This document shows, piece by piece, positions 47,588 through 59,230 of a stretch of 64,000 nt of DNA. Under the pieces are notes generated by a model. That model ran no database searches and was not told the origin of the DNA. It saw only the letters and a program-made list of their open reading frames with translations. Numbering within the stretch: position 1 is the first letter of the stretch; each line of letters begins with the position of its first letter. Both the position numbers and the translations under genes were made by a program. Origin of the DNA: Begonia masoniana (taxonomy: Eukaryota; Streptophyta; Magnoliopsida; Cucurbitales; Begoniaceae); assembly GCA_022432975.1 (NCBI GenBank), contig CM039503.1, positions 44,100,655 to 44,164,654 of the forward strand, read 5' to 3'.

Positions 47588-48794
47588 TGACATGCCAAGG
47601 AAGTCGATCACCCGTTCACAAACAAAGGTCCAAACTTTACTCAATCTCCTTACTAATGATCTTGTTTCTTTTGCAAGATGTTGATCCCGTTGAAGATGCA
47701 ACATGGGAGTCAAGCCTGATGGACATGGATCAACATCTTCATACCTTGACTTGGGATGCACAGATGGATTCAACTCAAGGCCCAAAGGGACTTTGTCTTC
47801 CCGGCCTCAACACCGTGTAACTATTTATTTATTTTTATTTTGACAAACATTAGCCTTTTTTTTTTTGTTTTGGCAAACAATTAGCCATTTGAGTCATATA
47901 CATACATTTAGATTGTGTGGTTAGGATTAGATTGAATGGTTAGGATTAGATGTATGATGATGGCTAATTTAGGTTAAGTTCATAGGATGATGCTAGGCCA
48001 TGAAGGAAGATTGAATGCAAGGCTCCATCAATTGCACCAATAAGGATTTAGCTTAAAGGAGACATGAATTTGTGACTTGGCAGCAAGGAAAAAAGGTAGT
48101 GCTCACAAGGATTGATGGCGTGGCACAAAGAGAGCACTTGATGACTTTTGCAAGGAATGAAGCTTCACCATTGGATGAAGCACAAGCACAAATGATCTCG
48201 GCCATCCATCTCCATTTGATCAATGGTCATTATAAAATCCTAGCCACCTTAGGTTTCTATTTAAGCATAGTTATTGGTTTGTAGAAATCTTTAGCCAAAT
48301 TAATACAAAAATATTTTTTCTCTCTAGCTTTAGAGTGAGTAAAACCCTAGTGGTTGTCGACGGTTTTCTAATCGTGTAGAAGGGAGCCTCTATTGCTAAA
48401 CAAGCTTAAGAGTTGCTTGGTTTAGCTCTTACATCTTCTTCTTCCCCTCTCCTAGTGAGAGTTTAAAGGTTGAAGAAGGTGAAAACCTTTCCCAATGTGG
48501 TTGTTTTTCCCATGAAAAAGCATTAACCCAAGAGCATAACATAAGATAGCTCTTTGGGGCCTCTAAGGGGTTCATTTCCCTTCTCCATTTCTACTCCATT
48601 ATTCACGCATTTTCACCACCATTTCCACGGTTTCATTCACACACATTTCGCCTTTACATTTTGTGCCATTAAACTCTCATTTTCATCTTTATATTTCCAT
48701 TGTTTTCATCTCATTTCTCGGCTACACATCTCACCCGAGCACTCTTCATCTTTTGTGGGTTTTAGGTGGCCTTCTTTGGGTGGCTACCCCATCA
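47588..48794 (+). repeat. CRM-like 3' LTR, 1,207 bp
   Basis: Begins TGACATGCCAAGG just after the purine-rich GGAGAGGA, which is also coding. The polyprotein frame enters the LTR (MPRKSITRSQTKVQTLLNLL) and ends near 47684; an alternative frame continues to 47820. Ends CCCCATCA before the CCATC duplication. Confidence 0.92.
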
Positions 48795-48799
48795 CCATC

Positions 48800-49960
48800 A
48801 TTTCTCATCCTTACACTTCTAAAATCACCAAAGGTGTAGGATGTTAAGAAATTCCTCCGCGAAGTAGCATGTATCGAAATACTACTATCGATCACCCAAT
48901 TCGTATCTTGGCAACGAGATTGACGACGTCTACATCGTACACAATAAAGAACTCCTCGGTGGCCATGGATACCTTCTCATCTGCATCACCCTCTTCGATA
49001 TTCTTTTCTTTTCCCTTGGCATTCGGATTCTCTAGAAGAAACTTTAGACAATATCTCTTGATGTGTCCCTTCTTGCCACAGTGATGACACTCAAAGTTCG
49101 ATTTCTATTACCCAGACCTTTGCTTTGACTTCTCCCACTATTTTTGGTGACTAGGACATCTGAGTGTGAGGAAGAACCTGTCGAATTTCTTCTCATCTAC
49201 TCATTCAGAACACTACTCTTGACTACATCCATAGCCAAAACACCATGCGGAGCTGAGTTGGATAACGACATTCTGAATGTCTCCTACGAGTCTGGTAAGG
49301 TTCCAAGAAGCATCAACCCCTAAACCTCTTCATCAAACTTGAGTTTCATTCCAGCCAACTGATTGATAATTCCCTGAAATGTATTCAAGTGATCGGTCAT
49401 TGCTTTTCCATTTTGGTACTTCAAGAAGCTGCTTGTTCAAAAATAACTTGTTGTTGCCGATCTTCCGAGCATACAACTCCTCAAGCTTTTTCCACAAGCT
49501 CTGAGCATTCTTTTCCTCACTGACATGGTTGAGGACGTTATCATCCACCCACTGCTGAGTGTAACCGCACACTTCACGATGACACAATTCTTATTCGACG
49601 TCAAATTTATCTGCTAGCTTCGCATCAACAAACACGAGCAAATAATAGTCTTTCACATAGACAAGATCCTTCATCTTCCATTTCCACACATGACAGTTAG
49701 AGCTTTCAACGTGACCATCTGACTCGGGTTACTCTCCATGATTCAAACACGGCACTAGAACTCGACAGTAGAGACCTACTTGCATTCACCGCTCCTTTTC
49801 CAATGTCAAGTTTCTGATCTAAGGGAGGTGCGTGGGTCGACGACCTGAGCAACACCAAAAATAGGGGCTCTCCTGCTATTCGACTTTCTCTGTGTACGCA
49901 ACGATCAACTGTGGAGGAGACAACAACAGAGTTGAAGGCTTCTTCTTCTCTGTTGAAGAA
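48800..49960 (-). pseudogene. Copia I gag, zinc knuckle and protease
   Basis: Continuation of copia I to the right of the CRM-like insertion. On the minus strand, 49587-49333 is gag (WVDDNVLNHVSEEKNAQSLW, KKLEELYARKIGNNKLFLNK). Near 49090-49040 is a CCHC knuckle of the form CHHCGKKGHIKRYC. Near 48920-48870 a protease segment reads WVIDSSISIHATSR, where DSG is expected, so the catalytic site is altered. Frame changes separate the parts. Confidence 0.8.
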
Positions 49961-50027
49961 GACGATGGCGCGCAGCTTCTGAGCTTCAGCAACAGCGACA
50001 GATGAATAGAGTTGGCTATGATACTAG

Positions 50028-50338
50028 TTAAAAAATTGAAAAGAGAAAACCACCTGAGCTTTATGCGAAATCCGAATAATAGCCTCTATAGAAGAGCTTG
50101 TTCTCTTCTATGGAAGAGCTCTCTGCCTCTGGCACAGGAGCTCTTTAGAATTTTATCAAAGGAAGCTTTTGTTGTTCTATTCCTTGCCTATCGTCTTGAT
50201 CATTGGTCACACTCACCAACTTTTACAGATTTTTGCATGCATAACTTCTTCAGCAAGTTTCTATTCCTTTCTTATTATTTCTCTTTTACATTAGGTTATT
50301 ATTGATCCGAGCCCACACATTAGGCTCAAATCCCAACA
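50028..50338 (-). repeat. Copia I 5' LTR
   Basis: Partner of 33994-34332. Minus-strand start TGTTGGGATT at 50338. A decayed primer site (minus strand GTATCATAGCC) lies just inside at about 50013-50026. Confidence 0.78.
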
Positions 50339-50343
50339 AATAT

Positions 50344-51014
50344 TGTAACAGAAGTTTTATAAATTGATTTATAGACATGATCCAATAAAATTGTGCTAAC
50401 TCATAAGTTCATTAGTGACATCAATATAGTGTAATAATAAAAATATAATAGTTGTGCAAAAAAAAAAAAGGTTATACATAAATAAATATCTATCAATAAT
50501 CTAACTTTATAACAATAAAACTTTCAAAATGCAATAAATCTATGGAAATACGTGTCAAATCTACTTCTGCATCAACAGTTGATGGTCTCCTTTGTAAAAT
50601 GTGGTTCAAACTGTCGAGTTTTTTTTTTATCTCCTCACTCATTTGTTGTTTCCTTTAACGGCTCGGTTTGGCTTGATCACCCAAACTGGTTTTATGTTTC
50701 ATATTTACAGTAGGTTTATTAAGACAAGGTTAGTAGTTTTTTTTTTTTTCGACAGAAGAGAGGGTAACGAGCGATTCGGGCAACAAAAAGTGATTCGAGG
50801 AAGGAAATGATGAAGATGATTAAGAACGGGTTTCGTGGAGGTTTGCTTGTTCAGTATGCTAGAAAGAGAAATGGTGCTACCGATTGTATTCCCTGAGTTG
50901 TGGTTTATGATTTCATTTTTTCTGGTTTCATCAAGATTGCTCTCTGTTGTAGTAGGATTCTTGAATTTTCTCTTGTGATTGTTAATATAAATGCTCAAGG
51001 GTTCCATTTGTGGA
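50344..51014. other. Spacer between two copia elements
   Basis: AT-rich, with an A-run near 50459-50469 and a T-run near 50740. Near 50800-50900 a short coding-like stretch (MMKMIKNGFRGGLLVQYARK) ends at a stop; I cannot assign it. Confidence 0.5.
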
Positions 51015-52263
51015 TGTAGGACGTTAACGTCCAAACCACGTTAAACATTGTGTTCCATTTAATTTCTGTCAAATGCTTGAATTGTTCTTGGCTGAACTGT
51101 TGACTTAAATAGAGTTTAAGTTTAAATATGTTTTTGATGATTATGATTTATATGAAATATATGAGCTGATGAATATGAAATACATGAACTTAATAATTGG
51201 ATTATTGTATTTATTGCATTTATCTGGAAAGGCCCTTTGAAAAGGGTATTATGTTTCTGATGTTTTTTTGGTTAAATGTTAGTAGTCTAAAGTCTTTCGT
51301 CCAAACGTTGAACAGCGTACTCGTCCGAAGTTATAAGTCAGATGCAATCGTCCAAATTTATAAGTTAGACGCAGTCGTCCAAAGTAATTGTCCAAACTTA
51401 TAAGACAGACGCAGTCGTCCAAAGTAATCGTCCAAACTTATAAGACAGACGCAATCGTCCAAAGTAAAGACAGACGCAGTCGTCCAAAGATTCGTCCGAC
51501 GAGCAAGCGTCCAAAATGTACGAGCACGTGTTCAAAGACAGAACACGAATTGATGCGGTGCATTCGTCCAAACTCAGTTGTCCAAAGGGGGAACGTCCAG
51601 AGTCTTAACAACGCCGAATTAAAGACCACGAGTGATAGCGACTCCAGATCTCAACGGCTATTTTTCTGCATATGAATGTTCTTCAACGGTCATATTTTTG
51701 AATGAGATGCGGATTACAGACAAGAGTATAAAAAGAATAATGAAGCTCGGGAGAAGAACTTTTTGCCAATTTTTACAATTATCTTTTAACTCTCACGTGC
51801 AAAAAGTTCTGTAATACTCTGCGACTCTCTACATCTCTCTATTCCAAAACTTGAGATTTAGCTTTTGAGAGAGTGTAGCCTTGTGCTTAATATCTTCATC
51901 TTGTAAAAACTGTAATGCAGTGGATTGACGCCCGTGAAGTTCAATCCAGAAGTGTAAAGGCAGTAGATCGACGCTCGTGAAGTTCGATCTAGATTTCTCG
52001 TGAGGAGAAGGAAAGAATTTTCAAGGGGGAGCTTTGAAGCGTAGAAGTAGGCAAGATTGGCCGAACCACGTTAAAAACTTTGGTGTCAATTTCTCTCTCT
52101 CTCTTACTTTAGCTTGCTTGCTTGTCTGCCATAATTTTAGTAATTACATACAAAGAGAGTAGATAAAATAAACAGAAATTTGTATTGTTAAAAACGATTA
52201 GGTTAAAGAAATTTCTAATTCACCCCCCCCCCCCCCCTCCCCTTAGACAATCACGATCCTACA
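51015..52263 (+). repeat. SIRE-like 5' LTR with CGTCCAAA repeats
   Basis: Bounded by the short inverted repeat TGTAGGA/TCCTACA. 51296-51600 is a degenerate ~40-bp minisatellite with words CGTCCAAA and TATAAGACAGACGCAGT. A 15-base C run (52223-52237) lies just before the inner end. A left flank GTGGA may be half of the target duplication. Confidence 0.8.
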
Positions 52264-52331
52264 ATTGGTATCAGAGCAAGGTTAAATATTTGTCATATTT
52301 GTGAATTAGAAATATACTGTGATATATTTAC

Positions 52332-53880
52332 AATGGCATTTAACACTAACACTTCACATGTAGAAGACCAATCTATTACTAGACCTCCATTCTTTGATGG
52401 AAATGATTAGGTTTATTGGAAGTCTAGAATGAGAATTTTTGTTCAAACTATGGATTATAATTTATGGAATATCATAGAAAATTGACCTTTTAGAGCTATG
52501 AAGACTGAGAATGAGATTAGTATTCATAAGGCCCCTCATGAATTAACTGAGTCAGATAAGAGAAATTTGAGCTTAAATGCTAAGGCAATTAACACCCTAT
52601 GCTGTGCACTGAACAGAGACGAGTTTAACAGAGTTCAAGGGTGTGATAGTGCACAAGAAATATGGCACTTACTAGAGATTACATATGAGGGAACTAACCA
52701 AGTCAAGGAGAGTAAATTGAGTATGCTTGTACATGAATATGAACTATTTTCAATGGAGAAAGATGAGGCTATTTCCTCCATGTTTACTCAATTTACTAAC
52801 ATCACTAATGACTTAAAAGTTCTTGGTAAGACTTATTCAGGTGAAGAACTTGTGAGGAAGATCCTTAGGTGCCTACCAAGAACTTGGCAACCAAAAGTAA
52901 CAGTTATACAAGAAGCTAGGGATCTTAAAGTTCTCAAGCTTGAAGAACTCATTGGCTCTCTAATGACTCATGAGATAACCATGAGAGCCAATGAGAAGGA
53001 AGATCTCAAAGAAAAAGATATCAACAAAAGGAAAGATATTGCATTCAAAGCCTCTTCAAGTAAACAAGAGGAATATGAGGAAGAAGATGATGATAAAGAT
53101 ATAGCTCTCATCACAAGGAGGTTCAGCAAATTTCTTCAACGGAAAAGGATGCATGGGAGAAAATTCTTAAAGGGAGATAAGCCTAAAAAGGATAAGGAAA
53201 TCACATGCTTTGAGTGTGGGAAGCCTGGTCACATCAAGGCCGAGTGTCCACAAGCAAAGAAAATTCCAAGAAATTCAAGAAGAGAGCCATGAAGGCCACT
53301 TGGGATAACAGTGAGAGCGACACTTGGTCCGAAGATGAAGAAGTTGCAAATCTGTGCTTCATGGCCAAGGAGGATGAGGTTAGTCATTCTTCTAGCGATA
53401 GTGAAGTTGATGAGGATGGTGATCTAATTGATGCTTTCAATGATTTAGTTAAACAATTTAGCATGCTTAAGTCTAAATACAACAGGTTGAAAAAGGAAAA
53501 TTCTGACTTAATTGAAAAGCATGCTAAAGAGATCAGTCTATATGAAATGAAAACTAATGATCTTATAAATAGAAATGAGAATTTGAATAACATTGTTCTA
53601 AAATTTACTAATGGGAGCAAGAACCTGAACATGCTATTAGGTAGTCAAAGAGTGACATTTGATAAAGTAGGTTTAGGATATGAAAAATCTAATAAAAAGA
53701 AAGTTTACAAGAATTTCTTTATTAGATCTTCTACCTGCCACGCATGTAATGAGATAAGACATAAATCATATGAATGTCCACTAAAATTAGGAAAGATTAA
53801 ATCTGGCAGGGGATTACAATGAGTTCCTAAGGGAACTAAACCTAACACTAGGACCCAAAAGATTTGGGTACCTAAGAAGA
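52332..53880 (+). pseudogene. SIRE-like gag
   Basis: The ATG at 52332 opens the gag, with in-frame stops near 52408 and 52483. The open frame 52498-53292 has NLSLNAKAINTLCCALNRDE, SAQEIWHLLEITYEGTNQVK and LRCLPRTWQPKVT, typical gag of large copia elements. A CCHC knuckle CFECGKPGHIKAEC lies near 53207. The overlapping frame 53214-53822 continues with an acidic coiled-coil region and CHACNEIRHKSYEC. Confidence 0.9.
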
Positions 53881-54258
53881 CAACTTGATTACTATTTTAT
53901 AGGTTGATTGCTCTCCCGAGAAGAATCAATGGTACCTCGACAGTGGATGCTCGAGGCATATGACGGGAGACTCAACCAAATTTGCTGTTGTCAACAAGAA
54001 GAAAGGAAACGTCATTTTTGGTAGAAACCAAAATGGTAAGATTGTTGGCATCGGTAACATAAGTAACAGCTTTAACCCTATTATTGAAAATGTGTTGTTA
54101 GTAGAAGAGTTAAAGCATAATTTACTTAGTATTAGCCAATTGTGTGATAAAAGATATAAAGTGACTTTTAAATCAACTTCTTACATAATTAAGGATGTCT
54201 CAAATAGCAAGATTATGTTTAAAGGTTATAGAAAAGAAAATATTTATATATTGACTTA
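53881..54258 (+). pseudogene. SIRE-like protease region
   Basis: Reads WYLDSGCSRHMTGDSTKF near 53930, a copia aspartic protease with DSG, followed by NVLLVEELKHNLLSISQLCD. It runs into a stop at about 54258. In the intact element it cleaves the polyprotein. Confidence 0.85.
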
Positions 54259-55790
54259 AATAATATTGTTTGCTGTGATGAGAAGTGCCTTGCTGTGAAT
54301 CTGTTAGTTGATAGTTGGACTTGGCATAGAAGACTAGAACACGTAGGTATGGATACTTTAGCTAAGATTACTAAGGATAATTTAGTTAGAGGGATTCCAA
54401 AAATATCCTTTGAAAATGATAAAGTTTGTGAAGCTTGTCAAATGGGCAAGCAAATCAAAAGTTCCTTTGCATCAAAGAATGCAATTTCTACATCCAAGCC
54501 TCTACAAGTTCTTCACATGGACCTTTTTGGTTCTTCAAATATTGCTAGTCTAGGAGGCAAACATTATGTCTTTTTCATTGTAGATGATTTCTCTAGATTC
54601 ACTTGGGTATTCTTTCTAAAGTCAAAGGATGAAACTTTTGACACCTTCTCTAGCTTTAGGAAGAGAGTTCAAAATGAAAAGGAGCTCACCATTGTTGCTA
54701 TTCGTAGTGATCATGGTGGAGAATTTGAGAATGAAAAATTTGAACTCTTGTTTCTCAAATATAGAATTGAGCACAATTTCTCCTCCCCTAGAACCCCTCA
54801 ACAAAATGGAGTTGTTGAGAAGAAAAATAGGTCTCTTCAAGAACTGGCTCGGACCATGCTCAATGAGAACTCCCTTCCAAAGTATTTATGGGCAGAAGCT
54901 GTTTTCACAGCTTGCTATGTGCTAAACCGGGTCTCCATAAGACATATTCTAGAAAAAATCCCTTATGAGCTATGGAATGGAAAAATTCTTACTGTCAAAT
55001 ACTTTAGAGCCTTTAGTTGTAAGTGTTTCATTCTAAGCACCAAGAAAAACTTGAATAAATTCGATTCTAAATCTGACCTTGGAATTTTTCTTGGTTATTT
55101 CCTATCTAGTAAGGCTTATAGAGTCTTCAACAAAAGAACACCAGTTGTAGAAGAATCCATGCATGTCAATTTTGATGAGACCCCTCAACCCACAATCAAT
55201 GTGGATGAGGATGATATTTTAGAAAAGCAACTGGATTCTCTCTCCTTAGACAAACCTGCTGAAACCATTCAATGAGAAAATTTCTTTGAACCTTCTTCAA
55301 ATTCTCTTTTTTTTTCGTTCCTATTCTTGTTTCTAAAAAAAAAAGAGGGGAAGACATTGTCCCAGTCAATGATGAATTTGTTGCTCTTCCTAGAGATCGG
55401 AGACATGTAAAAGATCATCATTTAGATGAAGTTCTAGGTGATCCAACATTAGGAGTCAAAACTAGAGCCTCCCTTAGAAATCTCTGTGCAAATGTAGCCT
55501 TTATTTCACAAATAGAGCCTAAGAAGTTTGAAGAAGCCGAATTGGATGAAAATTGGATAGTTGCTATGCAAGATAAATTAAACCAATTCAAAAGGAACAA
55601 CGTTTGGGAACTTGTTCCAAAACCCGATGATCATCCCATTATAGGAACAAAATGAGTGTTCAAGAATAAGTTGGATGAAAATGGTGTTGTTGTTAGGAAA
55701 AAAGCTAGGTTAGTTGTCAAAGGTTACAACCAAGAAGAATGAATAGACTTTGAAGAAACCTTTGCATCCGTAGCTAGACTAGAATCTATT
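54259..55790 (+). pseudogene. SIRE-like integrase and start of reverse transcriptase
   Basis: The open frame 54295-55275 has WHRRLEHVGMDTLAKI and CEACQMGKQIKSSF (zinc-binding), then LHMDLFGSSNIASLGGKHYV, FFIVDDFSRFTWVFFLK, IRSDHGGEFENEKF and TPQQNGVVEKKNRSL: the first and second Asp and third Glu regions. 55340-55790 begins reverse transcriptase (ARLVVKGYNQEE, DFEETFASVARLE) with stops. It is cut at 55795 by LTR E. Confidence 0.9.
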
Positions 55791-56273
55791 AGGATTGTCA
55801 CGACCCGGAAGAGGGCCTAACAAAAATGCCAGGTTAAACGATCAACCTCAGGGAGGTCCACCGTCTAACCTAAGGATGAGTGCGGAAGTTTGAACACAAA
55901 TCCAGAACCTCCTCGAAGTAACAAATATAGAGAGTACAAACAATAGTAGAAGTACTAGCTAAACAAATTAATTACATGCCAAAATAAGTTACAATCTCAA
56001 ATATGTTCTCACATAAGAGTACAAAGTAAAAGGAAACACAGAGATGCAACCCAAGGAAATCCCGACTCAGATCAGGTTCACTTCTTACCCTTCCTTCCCT
56101 TACCTGAAAAGAATAACAAAGAAAGTCGTTGAATGAGTGACAACTCAATATAAGATGGTACACATACCAATGTCAAAACGTGCATGCCAGTTTCAGTATT
56201 ACTAGTTATCTTTGCATTTCTCATTTAGAACGCTTGATGGTGCTAGCGACGACCAGACACTGGCCAGATCAAC

Positions 56274-56515
56274 TTCACCTATTCGCAGGGGTGATCCCTT
56301 CACCTATTCGCAGGGGGTGAATCCCTTCACCTATTAGCAGGGGGTGAATCCCTTCACCTATTCGCAGGGGGTGAACCCTTCACCTATTAGCAGGGGGTGA
56401 ATCCCTTCACCTATTCGCAGGGGGTGAACCCTTCACCTATTAGCAGGGGGTGAATCCCTTCACCTATTCGCAGGGGGTGAACCCATCACCTATTCGCAGG
56501 GGGTGAATCCCTTCC
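56274..56515 (-). repeat. 27-bp minisatellite in LTR E
   Basis: About nine units based on TTCACCTATTCGCAGGGGGT plus GAATCCC, with small length changes. Each can form a short GGTGAA/TTCACC stem. It lies inside predicted intron 2. Confidence 0.92.
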
Positions 56516-56886
56516 AAAAAAGTGTGGAAAGTACCACAGAACTTGGGCAAAATCTCCTGATACTCTCAGCGAATGGACCCAGCTAAGAGTGCCAGACGAT
56601 TACCTCCAGTATCAAACTCTAATGGCACAGCAAAAAACCAATGAACAATATGAATCCCTTAAGATGTATACCTGCATACAAAACTAGGTAATACAGAGTA
56701 AGTATAATCACTCATACCTCTATGGTGAATTCTCCTATCCTCGGTAAACCGTGGCTCCTCAGGAATGGTTTCGAACTCCGCAAACTCCTCCGAATCTGAG
56801 AGTCAAACACAAGAAAGGAACCCCGTTAAAATCCAATTGGGGTCAGAAACGATATAAATTGCGAACCGGGGCAAAAATGGCTCGAG

Positions 56887-56967
56887 TTGACTTTTGGTCA
56901 AAAGTCAACGGTCAAAGTCAACGATCAATGTTCAAAGTCAACAGTCAAAGTCAACTTTGACTTTGAC
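56887..56967. promoter_or_regulatory. Cluster of TTGAC (W-box core) motifs in LTR E
   Basis: Ten TTGAC/GTCAA cores in 81 bp, on both strands. WRKY factors bind TTGAC(C/T). The cluster could be a simple repeat by origin, and function is untested. It lies in predicted intron 1 of the LTR. Confidence 0.5.
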
Positions 56968-57972
56968 TGACCGGACCGGTTCTGGTTGAGTTGAACTCAG
57001 ATCGGTCTGGTTGGGTCTGGTTCTGATTGGGCTGACTCGGTTTGGTTCGGTCCGGGTCGGACCTAATCGAGTCGGACCGAATCGGGCTGGACAATAACGG
57101 CTGGGTTGACCCGGCCTGATGGGATGGGTCGGACTCAGCCTGATAGGCCCAAGTCAAACTCGGCCCAGAAACTATGGGTCTGGGCCCAGCCTGGCCCGAA
57201 TCCAGATCGGGCTGGGCCAAACCCAGTCGAGCCCAACTCGGCCCTAGGCCTGAGTCAACTCGGCCTGAGTCAACTAGGCCCAAAGCCCGAGTTGACTCAG
57301 CCCACGGTCGAGTTGACTCGACCGTCGGCCGCCGAATGCCGACAAAGCTCCGGCGACCACCCGACGGCGTACCCGCGATAAAATATCAAATTTCTAACCT
57401 GTTTTTCGCCGAAAATAGCTCCCAACACATTTCTAACCACTTTTCCAGTCAATCCCTGCCAAAAACACCAAGAATCGACCCCCAAAAATTCAGATCTAAC
57501 GAAAACCTAAAACCCGAAACTTCCTAACCGAAAATCGGGAGATCGAGAGCTTACCTTCGAAAACTCTCTTCGCCAACGTTGATCTACTGTTCGAGACGAA
57601 CGTTTTGACACCAAGATCGCACTGAACGAAGGTTGTTCCGGCGTCGACAATTTTCTCTCCTTCGCTCGGCTCTCTCTCTCTCTCTCGGGTGTTTCTGTCA
57701 GCAGAGTGAAAGGATTTGGTTTCAATAGGAAACCTTATCCTTTCACCTAATAAAAAATAAATAAATAAATAAACAATAAAATATTTATTTATTTATTTAT
57801 TCTTTTAATTTCATTAATTCTTTATATTCAATTCAATTTCGTTAACGTTCGGTTTCTCGATTTCATTTCTTACCGAATAATCCCCTTAAATTGACCTCAA
57901 ATTTATATTTTCAAAATTCGCAAAAATTTTATTCGAAAATTTTAAAAACACGAAAATTTGGCGGATTTTACA

Positions 57973-59230
57973 AGGATGCTCTTAGCCTATACTTACTACA
58001 AAAACTTCACACTCTTTCAAATGAATGTTAAGAGTGCATTTTTAAATAGTTATATATTGGAAAAAATTTATGTAGAGCAACCCTTAAGATTTGAAATCTA
58101 TGACAAACCTGACCATGTCTATAAGCTCAAAAAGGCTCTATACGGACTTAAGCAAGCTCTTAGAACTTGGTATGATAGGTTGAAGAATTTTCTTGAGGAA
58201 AGGAAGTTCAAAAAGGAAAATACCGACTCAACCCTTTTTACCATGCAAAAAGACAAAGACATTCTTATAGTTCAAATCTATGTTGATGGCATCATATTCG
58301 GTTCTACAAATGTTTTACTTTGTGATGAGTTTGCCACTGTCATGCAAATTGAGTTTGAAATGAGTATGATGCGGGAGTAAAAATTCTTCTTAGGATTTTA
58401 GATTAGTCAAACTCCAGATGGCATTTTTTTTTGTCAAGAAAAATACATTAAAGAGCTTTTAAAGAAATTTAGATTAAATTCCTCAAAGTCATCTAAAACC
58501 CCAATGAGCACCACTACTATGTTGGACAAAGATGAAAATGGGATAAGTGTTGATATTAAGAAATATAGAGGTATGATTGGTTCTCTATTATACCTAACAA
58601 CTAGCAGGTCAGATATCCTATTTAGTGTGTGCTTGTGTGCTAAATTTCAAGCTTCCCCTAATGAATCTCACTTAACTGCTGTTAAAAGAATTTTCAAATA
58701 TCTAAGTGAGACATATGATTTAGGTTTGTAGTATCTGAAGGATACATCCTTTGATCTCATAGGATATTCTGACTCCAATTATGCTGGGAGTCTAGTAGAT
58801 AGGAAAAGCACGAGTGGAACTTGTCAATTTCTTGGTGAGTCTCTTGTTTCCTGGTACTCTAAGAAGTAAAATTCTGTTGCACTTTCAACAGCCGGAAGTG
58901 AATATATTGCTGCTGGCAGTTGTTGTGCACAAATACTTTGGATGAAGCAAACCTTGGAAGATTACAATCTATTCTATGATATGATTCCTATTAGATGTGA
59001 TAATACTAGTGCAATCAACATTTCAAAGAACCCTATTCAACATTCTAGAACCAAACACATCAAGGTTAGATATCATTTCATTAGAGATCATGTTTAGAAA
59101 AAGGGATATCATCTTAGAATTTGTCAACTCTGCTGATCAATTGACAGATATCTTTACCAAGCCATTAGATGAGAAGACCTTCAATAATATTAGAATAATG
59201 TTAGGTCTCATTAGGCATGAGAAAAATTAA
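57973..59230 (+). pseudogene. SIRE-like reverse transcriptase and RNase H
   Basis: 57982-58380 has NVKSAFLNSYILEKIYVEQP, LYGLKQALRTWYDRLK and IYVDGIIFGS; the catalytic YVDD reads YVDG, so the second Asp is lost. Continues with SLLYLTTSRSDILFSVCLCA, GYSDSNYAGS, STAGSEYIAA and RCDNTSAINISKN (RNase H) and ends with FTKPLDEKTFNNIR near 59230. In-frame stops occur near 58378, 58400, 58730, 58868 and 59097. Confidence 0.92.

Larger units (their letters stand above)
39472..48794 (+). mobile_element. CRM-like Ty3/gypsy element, 9.3 kb
   Basis: Plus-strand element with LTRs 39472-40675 and 47588-48794 (TGACATGCC to CCCCATCA), target duplication CCATC (39467-39471 and 48795-48799), and primer site TGGTATCAGA at 40678-40687. 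Order gag, protease, reverse transcriptase, RNase H, integrase is gypsy type. The end of the integrase frame runs into the 3' LTR, a feature reported for CRM-type chromoviruses; clade assignment is tentative. Stops and frame changes in most domains and a nested hAT make it inactive. Confidence 0.9.
33994..50338 (-). mobile_element. Ty1/copia element (I), split by two insertions
   Basis: Minus-strand element with short LTRs at 33994-34332 (3') and about 50028-50338 (5'), and candidate target duplication AATAT (33989-33993 and 50339-50343). A polypurine tract follows the 3' LTR inward (minus strand, about 34335-34346). Order on the minus strand: LTR, gag, zinc knuckle, protease, integrase, reverse transcriptase, RNase H, LTR, which is the copia order. 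Insertions D and CRM-like, both with clean target duplications, cut it. Frameshifts and stops make it inactive. Confidence 0.88.
56104..57554 (-). other. Predicted split leader in LTR E
   Basis: Motifs on the minus strand: donor TCGAAG/GTAAGC, intron 1 from 57554; acceptor TTTGACTCTCAG ending intron 1 at 56796; exon 2 56795-56718 (78 nt); donor ATAGAG/GTATGA, intron 2 from 56717; pyrimidine-rich acceptor TTATTCTTTTCAG ending intron 2 at 56104. Exon 2 does not share the GGACGCCAG end, so only the architecture agrees with B, C and D. Inferred. Confidence 0.4.
55796..57972 (-). mobile_element. Solo gypsy LTR E, 2,177 bp
   Basis: Flanked by the duplication AGGAT (55791-55795 and 57973-57977). 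On the minus strand it runs from TGTAAAATCCGCC (57972) to CCGGGTCGTGACA (55796). There is no interior, so it is a solo LTR left by recombination. It contains split-leader motifs, a W-box cluster and a 27-bp minisatellite. Removing it restores continuity of the copia reverse transcriptase. Confidence 0.9.

Noticed and set aside
56274..56515. 27-bp minisatellite as a possible CRISPR array
   Set aside because: Units are directly tandem with no unique spacers, and the array sits in a solo LTR in plant DNA.
57106..57527. Frames of 91-117 residues in LTR E
   Set aside because: They derive from GGCCCA/GACTCGG-type low-complexity sequence inside a solo LTR, with both strands open.
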